Source: Neobacillus sp. PS2-9 | GTDB taxonomy: Bacteria > Bacillota > Bacilli > Bacillales > Cytobacillaceae | DNA length: 64,000 nucleotides | NCBI RefSeq assembly: GCF_030915525.1 | Contig: NZ_CP133269.1 | Span: forward strand, 4,296,501 to 4,360,500 | Reading direction: 5' to 3' | Shown: positions 1 through 7,927 of the stretch, piece after piece | Layout: each line of letters begins with the position of its first letter | Numbering within the stretch: the stretch's first letter is position 1 | Translations under genes and position numbers: made by a program | The notes under the pieces: model-generated | Told to the model about the DNA's origin: nothing | The model's database searches: none | The model's input: the letters and a program-made list of their open reading frames with translations, nothing else

Positions 1-719
1 TTTTGAATTTCTTCTATAATTAAGTCCTCTTTAGGTAACTCTTTTTGTGTAGTAATAAGGACGACCTGAAGCTCTCCCGTTTCCACTCCTACGCGGGCAA
101 CGATTGTTCTAACAATACCTTTACTCCTTTTTTCATTATAAATTGGAATTTGCAGGTCCTCTAAGACTGATTTTACCTTTGTGACCGCTTCGTTTGTTTG
201 TGAATGCTGGACCGCACAATGTTCAATATCAATGAGCTGGTGCGAATTCATTCCATATAATCCGGCTAACACCTTACCATTTTTCTGAGCCACTTGGAAA
301 CTGCTTTTATTCCGGTAGCCCCACGGATTTTCCATTCCAATCGTTTCACGGATATCCAGCTTGTTGACTGCTAGTTTTGTATGCCGCTCAAGCGATTGAA
401 TGATGATATCGCGTTTTTCTTTTAATTGCTGTCCGTACTGTAAATGCTGCAGCTGACAGCCACCACATTGCTCATAAACCGGACATGGCGCTTGTACACG
501 ATGCGGTGATTGGATACGGATTTTCTTAATTTTTGCCTCAGCGAATTTAGGATTGATTTTCGTCGCCTCAACCACTACCTCTTCACCAGGAAGCGCACCC
601 GGTACAAACACGACTTGCTTTTTAAAATAGCCGACGCCTTCCCCATTAATCCCTAGTCTTTTGATCGTTAACGGAAAAGTCTGCTTCAGTTGAATTTTAA
701 TACTTTGCTCGGTTTTCAT
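1..719 (-). CDS. rlmD: 23S rRNA (uracil-C5)-methyltransferase, RlmD/RlmCD family (3' end cut by window edge)
   Basis: TrmA/RumA-family S-adenosylmethionine-dependent RNA methylase that makes 5-methyluridine in 23S rRNA. It reads leftward from an ATG at 717-719, and 239 codons are present before the window edge. Visible parts are an N-terminal TRAM-like RNA-binding region (about residues 5-60), the iron-sulphur motif [14 protein letters not shown] (Cys79, Cys85, Cys88) and a further Cys near residue 162. The SAM-binding and catalytic region lies outside the window. Bacilli usually carry two paralogues (YefA and YfjO). The position next to alkA and pdaA matches YfjO, so the exact target uridine is not certain. 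Confidence 0.9.
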   Translation of the reverse strand, partial: MKTEQSIKIQLKQTFPLTIKRLGINGEGVGYFKKQVVFVPGALPGEEVVVEATKINPKFAEAKIKKIRIQSPHRVQAPCPVYEQCGGCQLQHLQYGQQLKEKRDIIIQSLERHTKLAVNKLDIRETIGMENPWGYRNKSSFQVAQKNGKVLAGLYGMNSHQLIDIEHCAVQHSQTNEAVTKVKSVLEDLQIPIYNEKRSKGIVRTIVARVGVETGELQVVLITTQKELPKEDLIIEEIQ

Positions 720-731
720 ATGTTCACTCCA

Positions 732-1592
732 TTATTCAAGGCTTCTCCATAAATACAAAGAAACGTAGCTTTGATAAGGCTCCCAGCCTTGTTTATAGTG
801 TTCCATTTCTTCAAAAGTTGGCTTTGTCTCCAACTTGTACAATTTTTTCAGTGCATTTTGAATGCCAATATCGGCCATCGGAAACAGGTTAGGCCTCCCC
901 ATGCCAAACAATAGGAAGTTCTCAACCGTCCATTTGCCAACCCCACGTATCAACGTTAATTTTTGAAAAATTTCTTCGTTTGTTAGCATTTTGAGAGCCT
1001 GTAAGTCCAGACCTTTTTCAACGATTTCCTTCGCAATTTGAATCATGTATTCCGCTTTCCTACCGCTAAATTGTAGCTCACGCAATTGCTCTACTGTTAG
1101 GCTAGCTACTTTTTCAGGCGGAGGAAAGAACCAAACACCGTCGATTTCATAGCCAAATGTTTTTACAAAACGCTCCGTTAACCGATAGGCAAACGTCATA
1201 TTTATCTGCTGGTGGATAATACACTTGATGAGGCTATCAAATAGACCGAAATCAAGGACGAGCGGTGTGCCAATGAATGTGTCGAAGATGTCCTTAAGGT
1301 CGGTTTGTTGAAAGTGATTATGGATTGGTTTTAAAGATATATTCCATTGAAAAAGTTCGGATATATGTTGTATGACAGCATCCTAATCCGTTTGTCCTTT
1401 TACGGTAAATGCAGGCTGATCGACCGTACCAATTGCCGTCACATCTATAACCTGTGAGTGGTTGTCAATAACAACAGGTACTCTGATGGACCGAGCTTCT
1501 ATATCTACCTGTTTCAATGGATCTGGTTTATGCCTCTGCAATACACTGACAAAATGATAAGGACCTTCGAAATGAATCTCTTCTCTCCACAC
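732..1592 (-). pseudogene. alkA: DNA-3-methyladenine glycosylase II (AlkA), interrupted by one in-frame TAG
   Basis: Base-excision-repair glycosylase removing alkylated purines. Reading one frame from GTG at 1592 to the stop at 732 gives 287 codons, the usual AlkA length, with a single TAG at 1385-1383 (codon 70). Upstream lies the N-terminal AlkA domain. Downstream of the stop the frame continues without a break through LFDSLIKCIIHQQINMTFAY, then the helix-hairpin-helix LIRGVGKWT and the catalytic Asp in FPMADIG. No frameshift is needed. An ATG at 1199 could start a 155-residue C-terminal fragment, but it lacks the first domain and would probably be inactive. Homologous to B. subtilis YfjP; it ends 12 nt from the rRNA methylase start. 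A sequencing error at one base is the alternative. Confidence 0.85.
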
Positions 1593-1649
1593 GGGCCGAT
1601 TCCATCCTTTAGTATTTTCCCCGTATTATAGCACGAAAAATCTTGAAAA

Positions 1650-1684
1650 GGGAAAAACCGAATTTCTCTGTGAAATTCGGTTAG
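1650..1684 (-). terminator. Rho-independent terminator of pdaA
   Basis: An 11-bp stem AACCGAATTTC/GAAATTCGGTT with a short loop is followed on the minus strand by a T run, just after the pdaA stop. Confidence 0.85.
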
Positions 1685-1688
1685 TCGA

Positions 1689-2450
1689 TTATTCTTTAAA
1701 CTTATCAAGGCTCTTGAATTTATAGCCTCTCTTTTTCAAATCAATAATTGCCTTTTCTAGCGCATCGGCGTTATCCTGTGATATCGAATGCAGCAGCATC
1801 ACACAGCCGGGGTGAGCCTGTCTCATGATGTTGTCATAGGCATATTGCCAGCCTTTTTGCTGATTGACATTCCAATCAACGAACGCCATCGACCAAAAGA
1901 CATGTGTGTACCCTTCTTCTTTCGCAATCTGCAAAGTTCTTTCACTGAAAACTCCACGTGGCGGACGAAGGTATTTCATCTTTTTTTGACCAGTGATTTC
2001 TGTTGTGCGTTTCTTTACTTTTGCCAGTTCTTCACGAATTCGTTCGTCACTGACGGCTGTAAAATCGGGATGATGCCAAGAATGATTGCCAATGATATGG
2101 CCTTCTTTTACTATGCGTTTGGACAGTTCTTGCTGGGACTCTAAAAAGTGCCCAGTGACAAAAAAAGCAGCTGGTACTTTTTCTTTTTTTAACACATCAA
2201 GAATTTTCGGCATTTGTCCGTTCTCATACCCGCTATCAAAAGTAAGATATAAGATTTTGGAGTTCGGGTTTCCTTTGTAAAACGCCCCGTATTTAGCCAA
2301 GATCTGATCGTAGGCGGTACCTGCTTCTGGCGGCTGCTCATTGACAGATTTTTTAAAGCCCCAATGAATGGGTTGATTGGAGACGGCTGCATAGGTCATT
2401 TGCGGAATGAGTAGTAGCCCCGCAATCAGCAGGCTCATTATTCTTTTCAT
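1689..2450 (-). CDS. pdaA: Polysaccharide deacetylase PdaA (delta-lactam-forming de-N-acetylase)
   Basis: Deacetylates N-acetylmuramic acid in spore cortex peptidoglycan, the first step to muramic-delta-lactam, which the germination lytic enzymes recognise. The 253-residue product has a signal peptide (residues 1-21) and a NodB domain: LTFDSGYE carries the metal/catalytic Asp, HSWHHPDF the two metal His, RPPRG the substrate Arg, and LLHSIS the C-terminal His. Length and the N-terminal HWGFKKS motif match B. subtilis PdaA (YfjS). The ATG at 2450 has AGGGGGAA five bases upstream. Expression is probably forespore-specific, as known for the family, but I did not find a clear sporulation promoter. 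Confidence 0.95.
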   Translation of the reverse strand: MKRIMSLLIAGLLLIPQMTYAAVSNQPIHWGFKKSVNEQPPEAGTAYDQILAKYGAFYKGNPNSKILYLTFDSGYENGQMPKILDVLKKEKVPAAFFVTGHFLESQQELSKRIVKEGHIIGNHSWHHPDFTAVSDERIREELAKVKKRTTEITGQKKMKYLRPPRGVFSERTLQIAKEEGYTHVFWSMAFVDWNVNQQKGWQYAYDNIMRQAHPGCVMLLHSISQDNADALEKAIIDLKKRGYKFKSLDKFKE

Positions 2451-2502
2451 CCATGTTCCCCCTAGTTTGTTTTTTTTAGTGTTTGTTTTATTGGGGAAAA
2501 GA

Positions 2503-3468
2503 TTATAGGAAATCTTTGGGTTGGTGGTAGATGCGACCTTTTGTGGTGCCTGTTGAAGGGAAATCTAATAAGAATATAAAGTAGGTTGCTGACCTGGAGG
2601 TTGGAAGATGTAGAAACTTTCGAATTTCCGCATTAGTAAATGAGGGATTTATGAGCAGGAAATAATCAGCCACCGCATTTATAAAGGCATCTGGTGAAAG
2701 GAAGTGGCAGGTTGGGCAAATCCAATTGTTTCTTTTGTAGTTCATTGGTATATAGAAGCACTTTGGGCATTGAACTCCTGTTATTATATCTAGTATCGTC
2801 ACGTTGAACTTCTCCATAATGTTTGTGTTCAATGGCGTGTGTTTTTTTAGTAACAGCTTTTTAATCTTTTCTACTGTCTTATTATCAATATGTTCCTTTC
2901 TGTAATAACGATATTTTCCCTCCATTTTATTAACTAAATCACTTGCACGACAAATTATTTTATGTGCCTCTGTGTAACCTGCTTCAATAGTCACCTCGGT
3001 TGATGATTTACTTATTACAACAAGGGATTCGATTGGGATGGACGGGATTTTGTGTTTTTCTAAAAAGTACTTTAACAAAATGTTATGGCGATTGGCTTGT
3101 ATAATTGGATTTTCAAATACATTGCGAGTGCCCAAATACTCTTGAACCATTTGTTCTTTATCAATATAAAGTTTTCCGGAATGATTTTTCCCATCAAGCA
3201 TGAGAATAAACTTAGTAGATAATAGGAGAGTATCAATTTGAAAGTAAGTATCACCATATGGGAGACGTAAATCGTGGAAAATGCGAAACCTTTGGGGTGG
3301 AATTTGACTTAAAAAATAGTTGATTGTCTTTTCACCGTTATAACCGGACCTTAAATTCTTTATGTATGACTTTAAATCCCCCCTACACGGATGGTTTTCT
3401 GCTGTTCTTCTCTCTAATGCTTCTGCTTTTATTAGATTAATGGGTACTTTAAGATCTTTATCAAACAA
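2503..3468 (-). CDS. NERD domain protein with C-terminal zinc-ribbon module
   Basis: 321 residues. Residues about 36-155 form a NERD (nuclease-related) domain: GYNGEKTINYFL, then a restriction-endonuclease-like core FQIDTLLLS...ILMLDGKNHSG with the Asp/Lys pattern expected of that fold. The C-terminal third has two CPxC pairs (CPKC and CPTC, 17 residues apart), a treble-clef or zinc-ribbon signature, followed by a helical tail. The start is TTG at 3468, chosen because GGAGG lies nine bases upstream; no ATG is suitable. NERD proteins are common in Bacillaceae but their biological role is not established. It stands alone, with a helically phased repeat array directly upstream. Confidence 0.8.
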   Translation of the reverse strand: MFDKDLKVPINLIKAEALERRTAENHPCRGDLKSYIKNLRSGYNGEKTINYFLSQIPPQRFRIFHDLRLPYGDTYFQIDTLLLSTKFILMLDGKNHSGKLYIDKEQMVQEYLGTRNVFENPIIQANRHNILLKYFLEKHKIPSIPIESLVVISKSSTEVTIEAGYTEAHKIICRASDLVNKMEGKYRYYRKEHIDNKTVEKIKKLLLKKHTPLNTNIMEKFNVTILDIITGVQCPKCFYIPMNYKRNNWICPTCHFLSPDAFINAVADYFLLINPSFTNAEIRKFLHLPTSRSATYFIFLLDFPSTGTTKGRIYHQPKDFL

Positions 3469-3603
3469 TTTATGATACCTCCTTTGTATTTTAGGTAGAA
3501 TTTCGGCTAATGAACCGATTTTTCCTTTGTTTTCTATATGGACTTTTTGTGACTTTTTTAATTTGAGAGAAGTTTGGGTGGAATTTGGGTGTGCCTGAAG
3601 AGG

Positions 3604-3801
3604 AATTCTACAAATTGAAGGACGAATTCTACAAAATTTCGAGTAATTCTACAAAATCGGAGGTGAATTCTACAAAATTTGGTAATCAACTTCCAATTGT
3701 TAACGTTTCAGATCAAGGTTGAGGATTATTCTACAAATTGGGAGAGGAATTCTACAAAAAATTGATTTATTCTACAAAATTAAGATTGTATTCTACAAAA
3801 C
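3604..3801. repeat. Array of ATTCTACAAA motifs at 20-21 bp spacing in a duplicated 123-bp block
   Basis: ATTCTACAAA starts at 3605, 3626, 3646, 3667, then 3728, 3749, 3769, 3790. The first four and second four are each offset by exactly 123 bp, and each group is followed by a related tail (ATCAACTTCCAATTGTTAACG near 3687 and ATCAATTTCCAACTAACAATT near 3808). All copies have the same orientation. It lies upstream of the NERD gene. I see no promoter or ORF within it. Confidence 0.9.
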
Positions 3802-3839
3802 ATGGAAATCAATTTCCAACTAACAATTACGTGAGCAAA

Positions 3840-3980
3840 ACCGAAGGCTAAGGCCCCAAGATAGGATCGTCAACCACACAAAGCCCACTAACAAATAGAT
3901 AGCCGCAGCCCCCAACGCCCAAAGCAAACAAAAAAGGACCAAGCACACAAGTGCCCAGCCCCCAAAAAAATCCCACAATC
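3840..3980. other. Strand-asymmetric segment downstream of fumarase
   Basis: On the plus strand this stretch is almost free of T and rich in A and C, so the minus strand is G/T-rich. A reading frame (minus, about 3848-3970) would encode a Gly/Leu/Phe-rich peptide ending VVDDPILGP, but it lacks a convincing ribosome-binding site. I treat it as non-coding. No terminator hairpin is evident for the fumarase gene. Confidence 0.4.
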
Positions 3981-5534
3981 CTATTTAAAAACCGGCTCCT
4001 TAAACAACGCCAATTTTTCCAATGAAGACTTATCCACATCAGCGTGCAAGCTGTTGCCGTGAGAATCCATCGTTACAACGGCTGTAAAGCCTTCTACGCG
4101 AAGATGCCACATAGCTTCTGGAATACCGAATTGCATTAAATCCACACCTTCGACACCCTTGATACAGTCCGCATAATACTGAGCTGCACCGCCGATTGCG
4201 TTCAAGTACACCCCGCCGTGCTCCTTCAACGCAGCCAATGTCTTCGGTCCCATACCGCCTTTACCGATTACGGCGCGGATACCGAACTTCTTCATGATAT
4301 CACCTTGGTATGGCTCCTCACGAATACTCGTTGTTGGTCCAGCCGCCTTAACGTGCCACTGACCAGCTTCGTCCTTCAACATAACCGGACCGCAGTGGTA
4401 AATAACTTGGCCATTTAAGTCAACAGGTGCTTCGTGATCGCTTAAATATTTGTGGATCGCGTCACGTCCTGTGTACATTAATCCGTTAATTTTGACCACA
4501 TCGCCGACTTTAAGCTCACGGATTTGTTCCTCTGTAATTGGTGCCTGCAACGTGATGAATTCCTCAGACTCGTCAGCCGAAGCAGCTGCCGTTTCCTTCG
4601 CTGCCTCACCCTCTGCGAAATCAATGAACTCACCATCTTGGTATGCCCATTCTGTGATTTCACCTGACACAGGATCCACACTTACACCTAAGCGGCGGAA
4701 TGCCCAGCAGTTATAAGCAACGGAAACATAGAAGCTAGCCGGAATACGGTTCATTACGCCAACTTTACAGCCTAGTAAGGTAGCTTCCCCGCCAAAGCCC
4801 ATTGTTCCGATTCCAAGCTTGTTCGCATTTTCCATTACATATTCTTCAAGCTTACGAAGATCTTCATTTGGATTCACGTCATCCACAGAACGGAATAATT
4901 GTTCTTTTGCTAAATCATAGCCAGATGAACGGTCACCACCGATACCAACGCCGATAAAACCTGCGCTACAGCCCTGTCCTTGCGCCTGGTAAACGGAATG
5001 CATAACACATTTACGAATACCATCAAGGTCGCGGCCTGCGCGGCCAAGCCCATCTAATTCACAAGGAAGGCTATATTGAATATTTTTATTTTCACATCCG
5101 CCGCCCTTTAAAATCAAGCGGACATCGATGTAATCTTTTTCCCATTGGTCAAATTTCATGACCGGAAGTCCAGCACCAAGGTTATCCCCACTGTTTTCAC
5201 CTGTTAGTGAGTCAACAGAGTTAGGGCGTAGCTTTCCTTCTTTTGTCGCTTGGACAATTGCATTTTTAATGGCTTCTTTCATAACCAATTGGTTTACACC
5301 AACAGGAGTTTTAATTTTGAACGTTGGTAAACCTGTATCCTGGCAAATGGGTGATACTTGATCGTCTGCCATTTTGATGTTGTTCGTGATGGTAGCAAGG
5401 CTCATTGCCGCACTTGTACCAGCGTTTTCAAGTTCCTTGGCTTTTTTCACAGCCCGACGGACGTCCTTAGGAAGCTTAGTAGACGTTTCAACAATTAGCT
5501 TGTACATGCTTTCTTGAAATTTTTCGATATTCAA
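3981..5534 (-). CDS. fumA: Fumarate hydratase, class I (iron-sulphur)
   Basis: Interconverts fumarate and L-malate in the TCA cycle using a [4Fe-4S] cluster. 517 residues with the alpha (TtdA-like) part at about 1-285 and the beta (TtdB-like) part at about 335-515, fused as in single-chain class I enzymes. Motifs seen: ICQDTGLPTF, GGGCENKN, GQGCSAGFIG, LLGCKVGV and the beta-part GKGGMG. The start is TTG at 5534 (NIEKFQES...), with GGGAGAGGGG eight bases upstream. An upstream in-frame TTG at 5564 would place that Shine-Dalgarno inside the gene. It is monocistronic, flanked by long gaps. Bacillus species often have a class II fumarase (CitG) elsewhere. Confidence 0.93.
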   Translation of the reverse strand: MNIEKFQESMYKLIVETSTKLPKDVRRAVKKAKELENAGTSAAMSLATITNNIKMADDQVSPICQDTGLPTFKIKTPVGVNQLVMKEAIKNAIVQATKEGKLRPNSVDSLTGENSGDNLGAGLPVMKFDQWEKDYIDVRLILKGGGCENKNIQYSLPCELDGLGRAGRDLDGIRKCVMHSVYQAQGQGCSAGFIGVGIGGDRSSGYDLAKEQLFRSVDDVNPNEDLRKLEEYVMENANKLGIGTMGFGGEATLLGCKVGVMNRIPASFYVSVAYNCWAFRRLGVSVDPVSGEITEWAYQDGEFIDFAEGEAAKETAAASADESEEFITLQAPITEEQIRELKVGDVVKINGLMYTGRDAIHKYLSDHEAPVDLNGQVIYHCGPVMLKDEAGQWHVKAAGPTTSIREEPYQGDIMKKFGIRAVIGKGGMGPKTLAALKEHGGVYLNAIGGAAQYYADCIKGVEGVDLMQFGIPEAMWHLRVEGFTAVVTMDSHGNSLHADVDKSSLEKLALFKEPVFK

Positions 5535-5671
5535 TTCGAGTACCCCTCTCCCTTTGTTCCTCAAATGTATCTATTTTCAATTTTATAACTTTTTCACGTT
5601 TCCATTATACTCCTATACGCACATGAATTAAAGGATTTGATTGCAAGCGAATTCATTCCATAATACCCCAA

Positions 5672-5706
5672 ATAAAAAGAGCCTGTTGTGTTAAACAGAC
5701 TCTGGA
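5672..5706 (-). terminator. Terminator overlapping the end of the SE1561-type gene
   Basis: AGAGTCTGTT/AACAGGCTCT stem (one G-U pair) followed by TTTTTATT on the minus strand; the stem begins inside the last codons of the upstream gene. Confidence 0.8.
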
Positions 5707-5888
5707 ATATCACGATTATTAAATTCCTTACATTTAGACTCCATATCATCCAACATAGAGATTAAGCGATCAATATCCTCAAGATCCGTATCTTCCGGAT
5801 CAATTGCATCAAGCACATCGATAAACATATTTAAACGCTGTTTTAAAAAAGTAACTTGTGTGTTTTTGTCTTGTAATGGACTGCCCAA
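5691..5888 (-). CDS. SE1561 family protein
   Basis: Small acidic helical protein of 65 residues, recognised as the SE1561 family of staphylococci and bacilli, with no known function. The centre is a run of Asp/Glu residues (AIDPEDTDLEDIDRL) in amphipathic helices. The start is TTG at 5888, placed eight bases after GGAG; an in-frame ATG at 5906 would overlap the Shine-Dalgarno. No signal peptide or membrane segment. It stands alone with its own terminator, between fumarase and yfkD. Confidence 0.75.
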   Translation of the reverse strand: MGSPLQDKNTQVTFLKQRLNMFIDVLDAIDPEDTDLEDIDRLISMLDDMESKCKEFNNRDIPESV

Positions 5889-6003
5889 GCTGCTCGCTCC
5901 TTTCATGTTCCGTTTTCATCCTATCGTAAAAAGACGGCTGTTGGCAATAGTTATCCTTATTTTACCCAACTTTTAGAAAAGAAAACGCGAGCCACCTGCA
6001 AAA

Positions 6004-6037
6004 AAAGACCCCTGCAGACAATCAGCAGGAGTCCTTT
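6004..6037 (-). terminator. Terminator of yfkD
   Basis: GACTCCTGC/GCAGGGGTC stem followed by seven T on the minus strand, directly downstream of the yfkD stop. Confidence 0.85.
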
Positions 6038-6044
6038 CTCACAA

Positions 6045-6845
6045 TCATCGCGGACGCTCGGAAGCAGCAAAACCAAATGATACATAATCCTGGACCGGAA
6101 TCCAAGCACCAATTCCTTGTGATGTCACGTTCTTAACAACAATAAATTTTTTACTGCCCTTAAGCATCAAGTACACTTCACCGTAAGTCACTTTGCCTTT
6201 TTCATTTACCCCAGGTGCATATGCATAAAGGTACCCTAAGCGGTTTGGCGGGATATTGTAAATGTGATCATTTTTCGTTCCTGCACCAATAATGGTTTCA
6301 AACGACAAAGGAAGACGAGTTTTTTCCATCGCTTTTAATAGCATCATCTTTTTCACATCTTCAGGATTGGCAATTTTCGCAGTCAGGCCACCTCTAACGA
6401 TTTTCTGAGCCTCTTGCACATACTTAATTTGATATGGCACTTTCCCGCCACGGTTATCAAAATAATTAGTGTTAATTTTTTGGTACTCCCAATTTGGAGA
6501 GGTCTCCGTTGACTCATAATTTAATGGCCATTGTCCGAGATAAATAATCGCACGGTAGCCAAGTGCAAACGGAGTACTGTTGATACTTGACTCATTGAGC
6601 ATACGAATTAAATCAGGATTTTGAATCTTCACTTTAGAAGAGTTGATTAGTTTTTTTGTTAAATCACTCGGCTGCAATAAAGGTAAGTCTTGTGTTGAAT
6701 TTGGATACGTATTTTCCTTCGTAATATTTCGAACCGAGGCTGGGACTTGATACTTTACCTGGTCTTTTGCTTTTTGAGCGAAAGCAGATGGAATAAAGGT
6801 TAGCATTAATAGCAGTGTCATCAGGATCGATACATTTCTCTTCAC
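6045..6845 (-). CDS. yfkD: YfkD-like secreted protein
   Basis: 266 residues beginning with a typical signal peptide (KRNVSILMTLLLMLTFIPSAFA, cleavage near residue 23), then a soluble domain without cysteines, so probably exported. Length, sequence character and position next to the Ca2+/H+ exchanger and MFS gene match B. subtilis YfkD, whose function is unknown. The start is GTG at 6845 with GGGAG nine bases upstream. It ends with its own terminator. The order yfkD-(yczE-like)-cax differs from B. subtilis by the membrane-protein gene between. Confidence 0.8.
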   Translation of the reverse strand: MKRNVSILMTLLLMLTFIPSAFAQKAKDQVKYQVPASVRNITKENTYPNSTQDLPLLQPSDLTKKLINSSKVKIQNPDLIRMLNESSINSTPFALGYRAIIYLGQWPLNYESTETSPNWEYQKINTNYFDNRGGKVPYQIKYVQEAQKIVRGGLTAKIANPEDVKKMMLLKAMEKTRLPLSFETIIGAGTKNDHIYNIPPNRLGYLYAYAPGVNEKGKVTYGEVYLMLKGSKKFIVVKNVTSQGIGAWIPVQDYVSFGFAASERPR

Positions 6846-6935
6846 GAGGTTAAACTCCCTTCACTAATAGCATTACCATGTCTGCTATTAGTTTTTTCGG
6901 AGTTCATTAATATTATCCATTCAAGCAACTTAATT

Positions 6936-7553
6936 TCAATATTTCGCCTGCAGTCGTCCCATTAATTTTTCAAAAAAAGGAAAAAACAGCTGAATGGCCG
7001 GACCGACTGTAAATGTAATAATAATCGTTCCATACGAAATCGGCCCGTGTAAAAGGAACGCGGGAATTAAAGCCGTAATCTCACCGATCGTTTTTGCCAT
7101 CATTAAATTCACACGAAAACGCTCCTTGATGGCTAACATAAAGTTATCAATAGGACTTTGCGGAAACTTCGCCTGAATATAAATCGCCGCACCAAATCCG
7201 ATAATTAAAATCCCTACCAAGAGCATCGCTATTTTTGCAATAAACCCATGTACTTCAAATAATTCAAAGAAAGTCATCAGCCAAAAATCAACTAAAGACC
7301 CAATCACTATAATTGTAAAAAGTGAAAGAATTGCCGGCCTTCTTTTTAATAGTAAGGAATTGACGATAACTAAAATAGCCCCATCAATCATGACCCATTT
7401 ACCAATCGATAAGCCCACCTTTTTGGTAAGAGCATAATTCAGTGCATCCCAGGCACCCACTCCAATATCCGCTACCTTAATAGTCATACATACGCCAAAA
7501 GTCATAATGACTAAGCCAAAAATAAAAAATAATAGCCTAATAAAAAATTTCAT
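6936..7553 (-). CDS. YczE/YitT-type integral membrane protein
   Basis: 205 residues with five to six predicted membrane helices (about 5-27, 45-65, 72-95, 105-128, 145-195). The N-terminal FGLVIMTFGVCMTIKADIG-type region with IGVGAWDALN, and the FPQSPIDNFMLAI motif, are typical of the YczE/YyaS/YitT family of putative transporters. In B. subtilis YczE is needed for surfactin production by an unknown route. ATG at 7553 follows AAAGGAG. An extended -10 promoter about 280 bp upstream suggests a long 5' leader. Function here is not known. Confidence 0.8.
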   Translation of the reverse strand: MKFFIRLLFFIFGLVIMTFGVCMTIKVADIGVGAWDALNYALTKKVGLSIGKWVMIDGAILVIVNSLLLKRRPAILSLFTIIVIGSLVDFWLMTFFELFEVHGFIAKIAMLLVGILIIGFGAAIYIQAKFPQSPIDNFMLAIKERFRVNLMMAKTIGEITALIPAFLLHGPISYGTIIITFTVGPAIQLFFPFFEKLMGRLQAKY

Positions 7554-7607
7554 ATGTTTCTCCTTTAAAGTTGGTAAAAAAGTAATGTAAATGTAATAAT
7601 CTGATTA

Positions 7608-7661
7608 TTTACAAAATTCAAACTTAGATTTATAATAAACTTAACCTTTTAAAAAAGGAGG
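7608..7661 (+). promoter_or_regulatory. Strong sigma-A promoter followed by a Shine-Dalgarno, no AUG
   Basis: TTTACA (7608-7613), 17-bp spacer, TATAAT (7631-7636), then AAGGAGG at 7655-7661. No ATG/GTG/TTG follows at proper distance. An open frame from ATC at 7668 runs to TAA at 7758-7760 (30 residues, Leu/Arg/Phe-rich). It lies antisense to the long leader of the YczE-type gene. It is either a small gene with a non-AUG start or a small RNA. Confidence 0.5.
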
Positions 7662-7830
7662 GCAGCAATCAATCGACTACTTATATTTAATTTACTAAGG
7701 AGGTTGGGATTCCCGTCTTATATGAAATTCAACACTCGTGTTTTTATTGTCAATAACTAAACATGAAGGTTGGTGGTTGATGGTCCCAGAAATACGATTG
7801 ATTTTTGAACCCTAAAAATCATGCTGTTAT

Positions 7831-7838
7831 ATTATAGC
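7831..7838 (-). promoter_or_regulatory. Extended -10 promoter for the YczE-type gene
   Basis: TGCTATAAT on the minus strand (an extended -10), without a clear -35. Transcription from about 7824 would give a leader of roughly 270 nt before the ATG at 7553. Confidence 0.4.
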
Positions 7839-7879
7839 ATAGCAAAAATTAAAATTACTCCGTACATTTAAAAAAGTGA

Positions 7880-7918
7880 AAAAAAAGAGACTCTAGGCCA
7901 GTTGGCTTAGAGTCTCTT
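7880..7918 (-). terminator. Terminator of the Ca2+/H+ exchanger gene
   Basis: AGAGACTCTA/TAGAGTCTCT stem with a TTTTTTTT tail on the minus strand. Confidence 0.9.
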
Positions 7919-7927
7919 TCAGTTTTG

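Noticed and set aside
3848-4039. Possible 63-residue membrane peptide overlapping the fumarase end
   Set aside because: It overlaps the fumarase coding end in another frame and lacks a Shine-Dalgarno; base composition explains the hydrophobic translation.
7886-7918. Riboswitch before the YczE-type gene
   Set aside because: The strong hairpin there fits a simple terminator of the exchanger gene; no known aptamer pattern was found in the leader.
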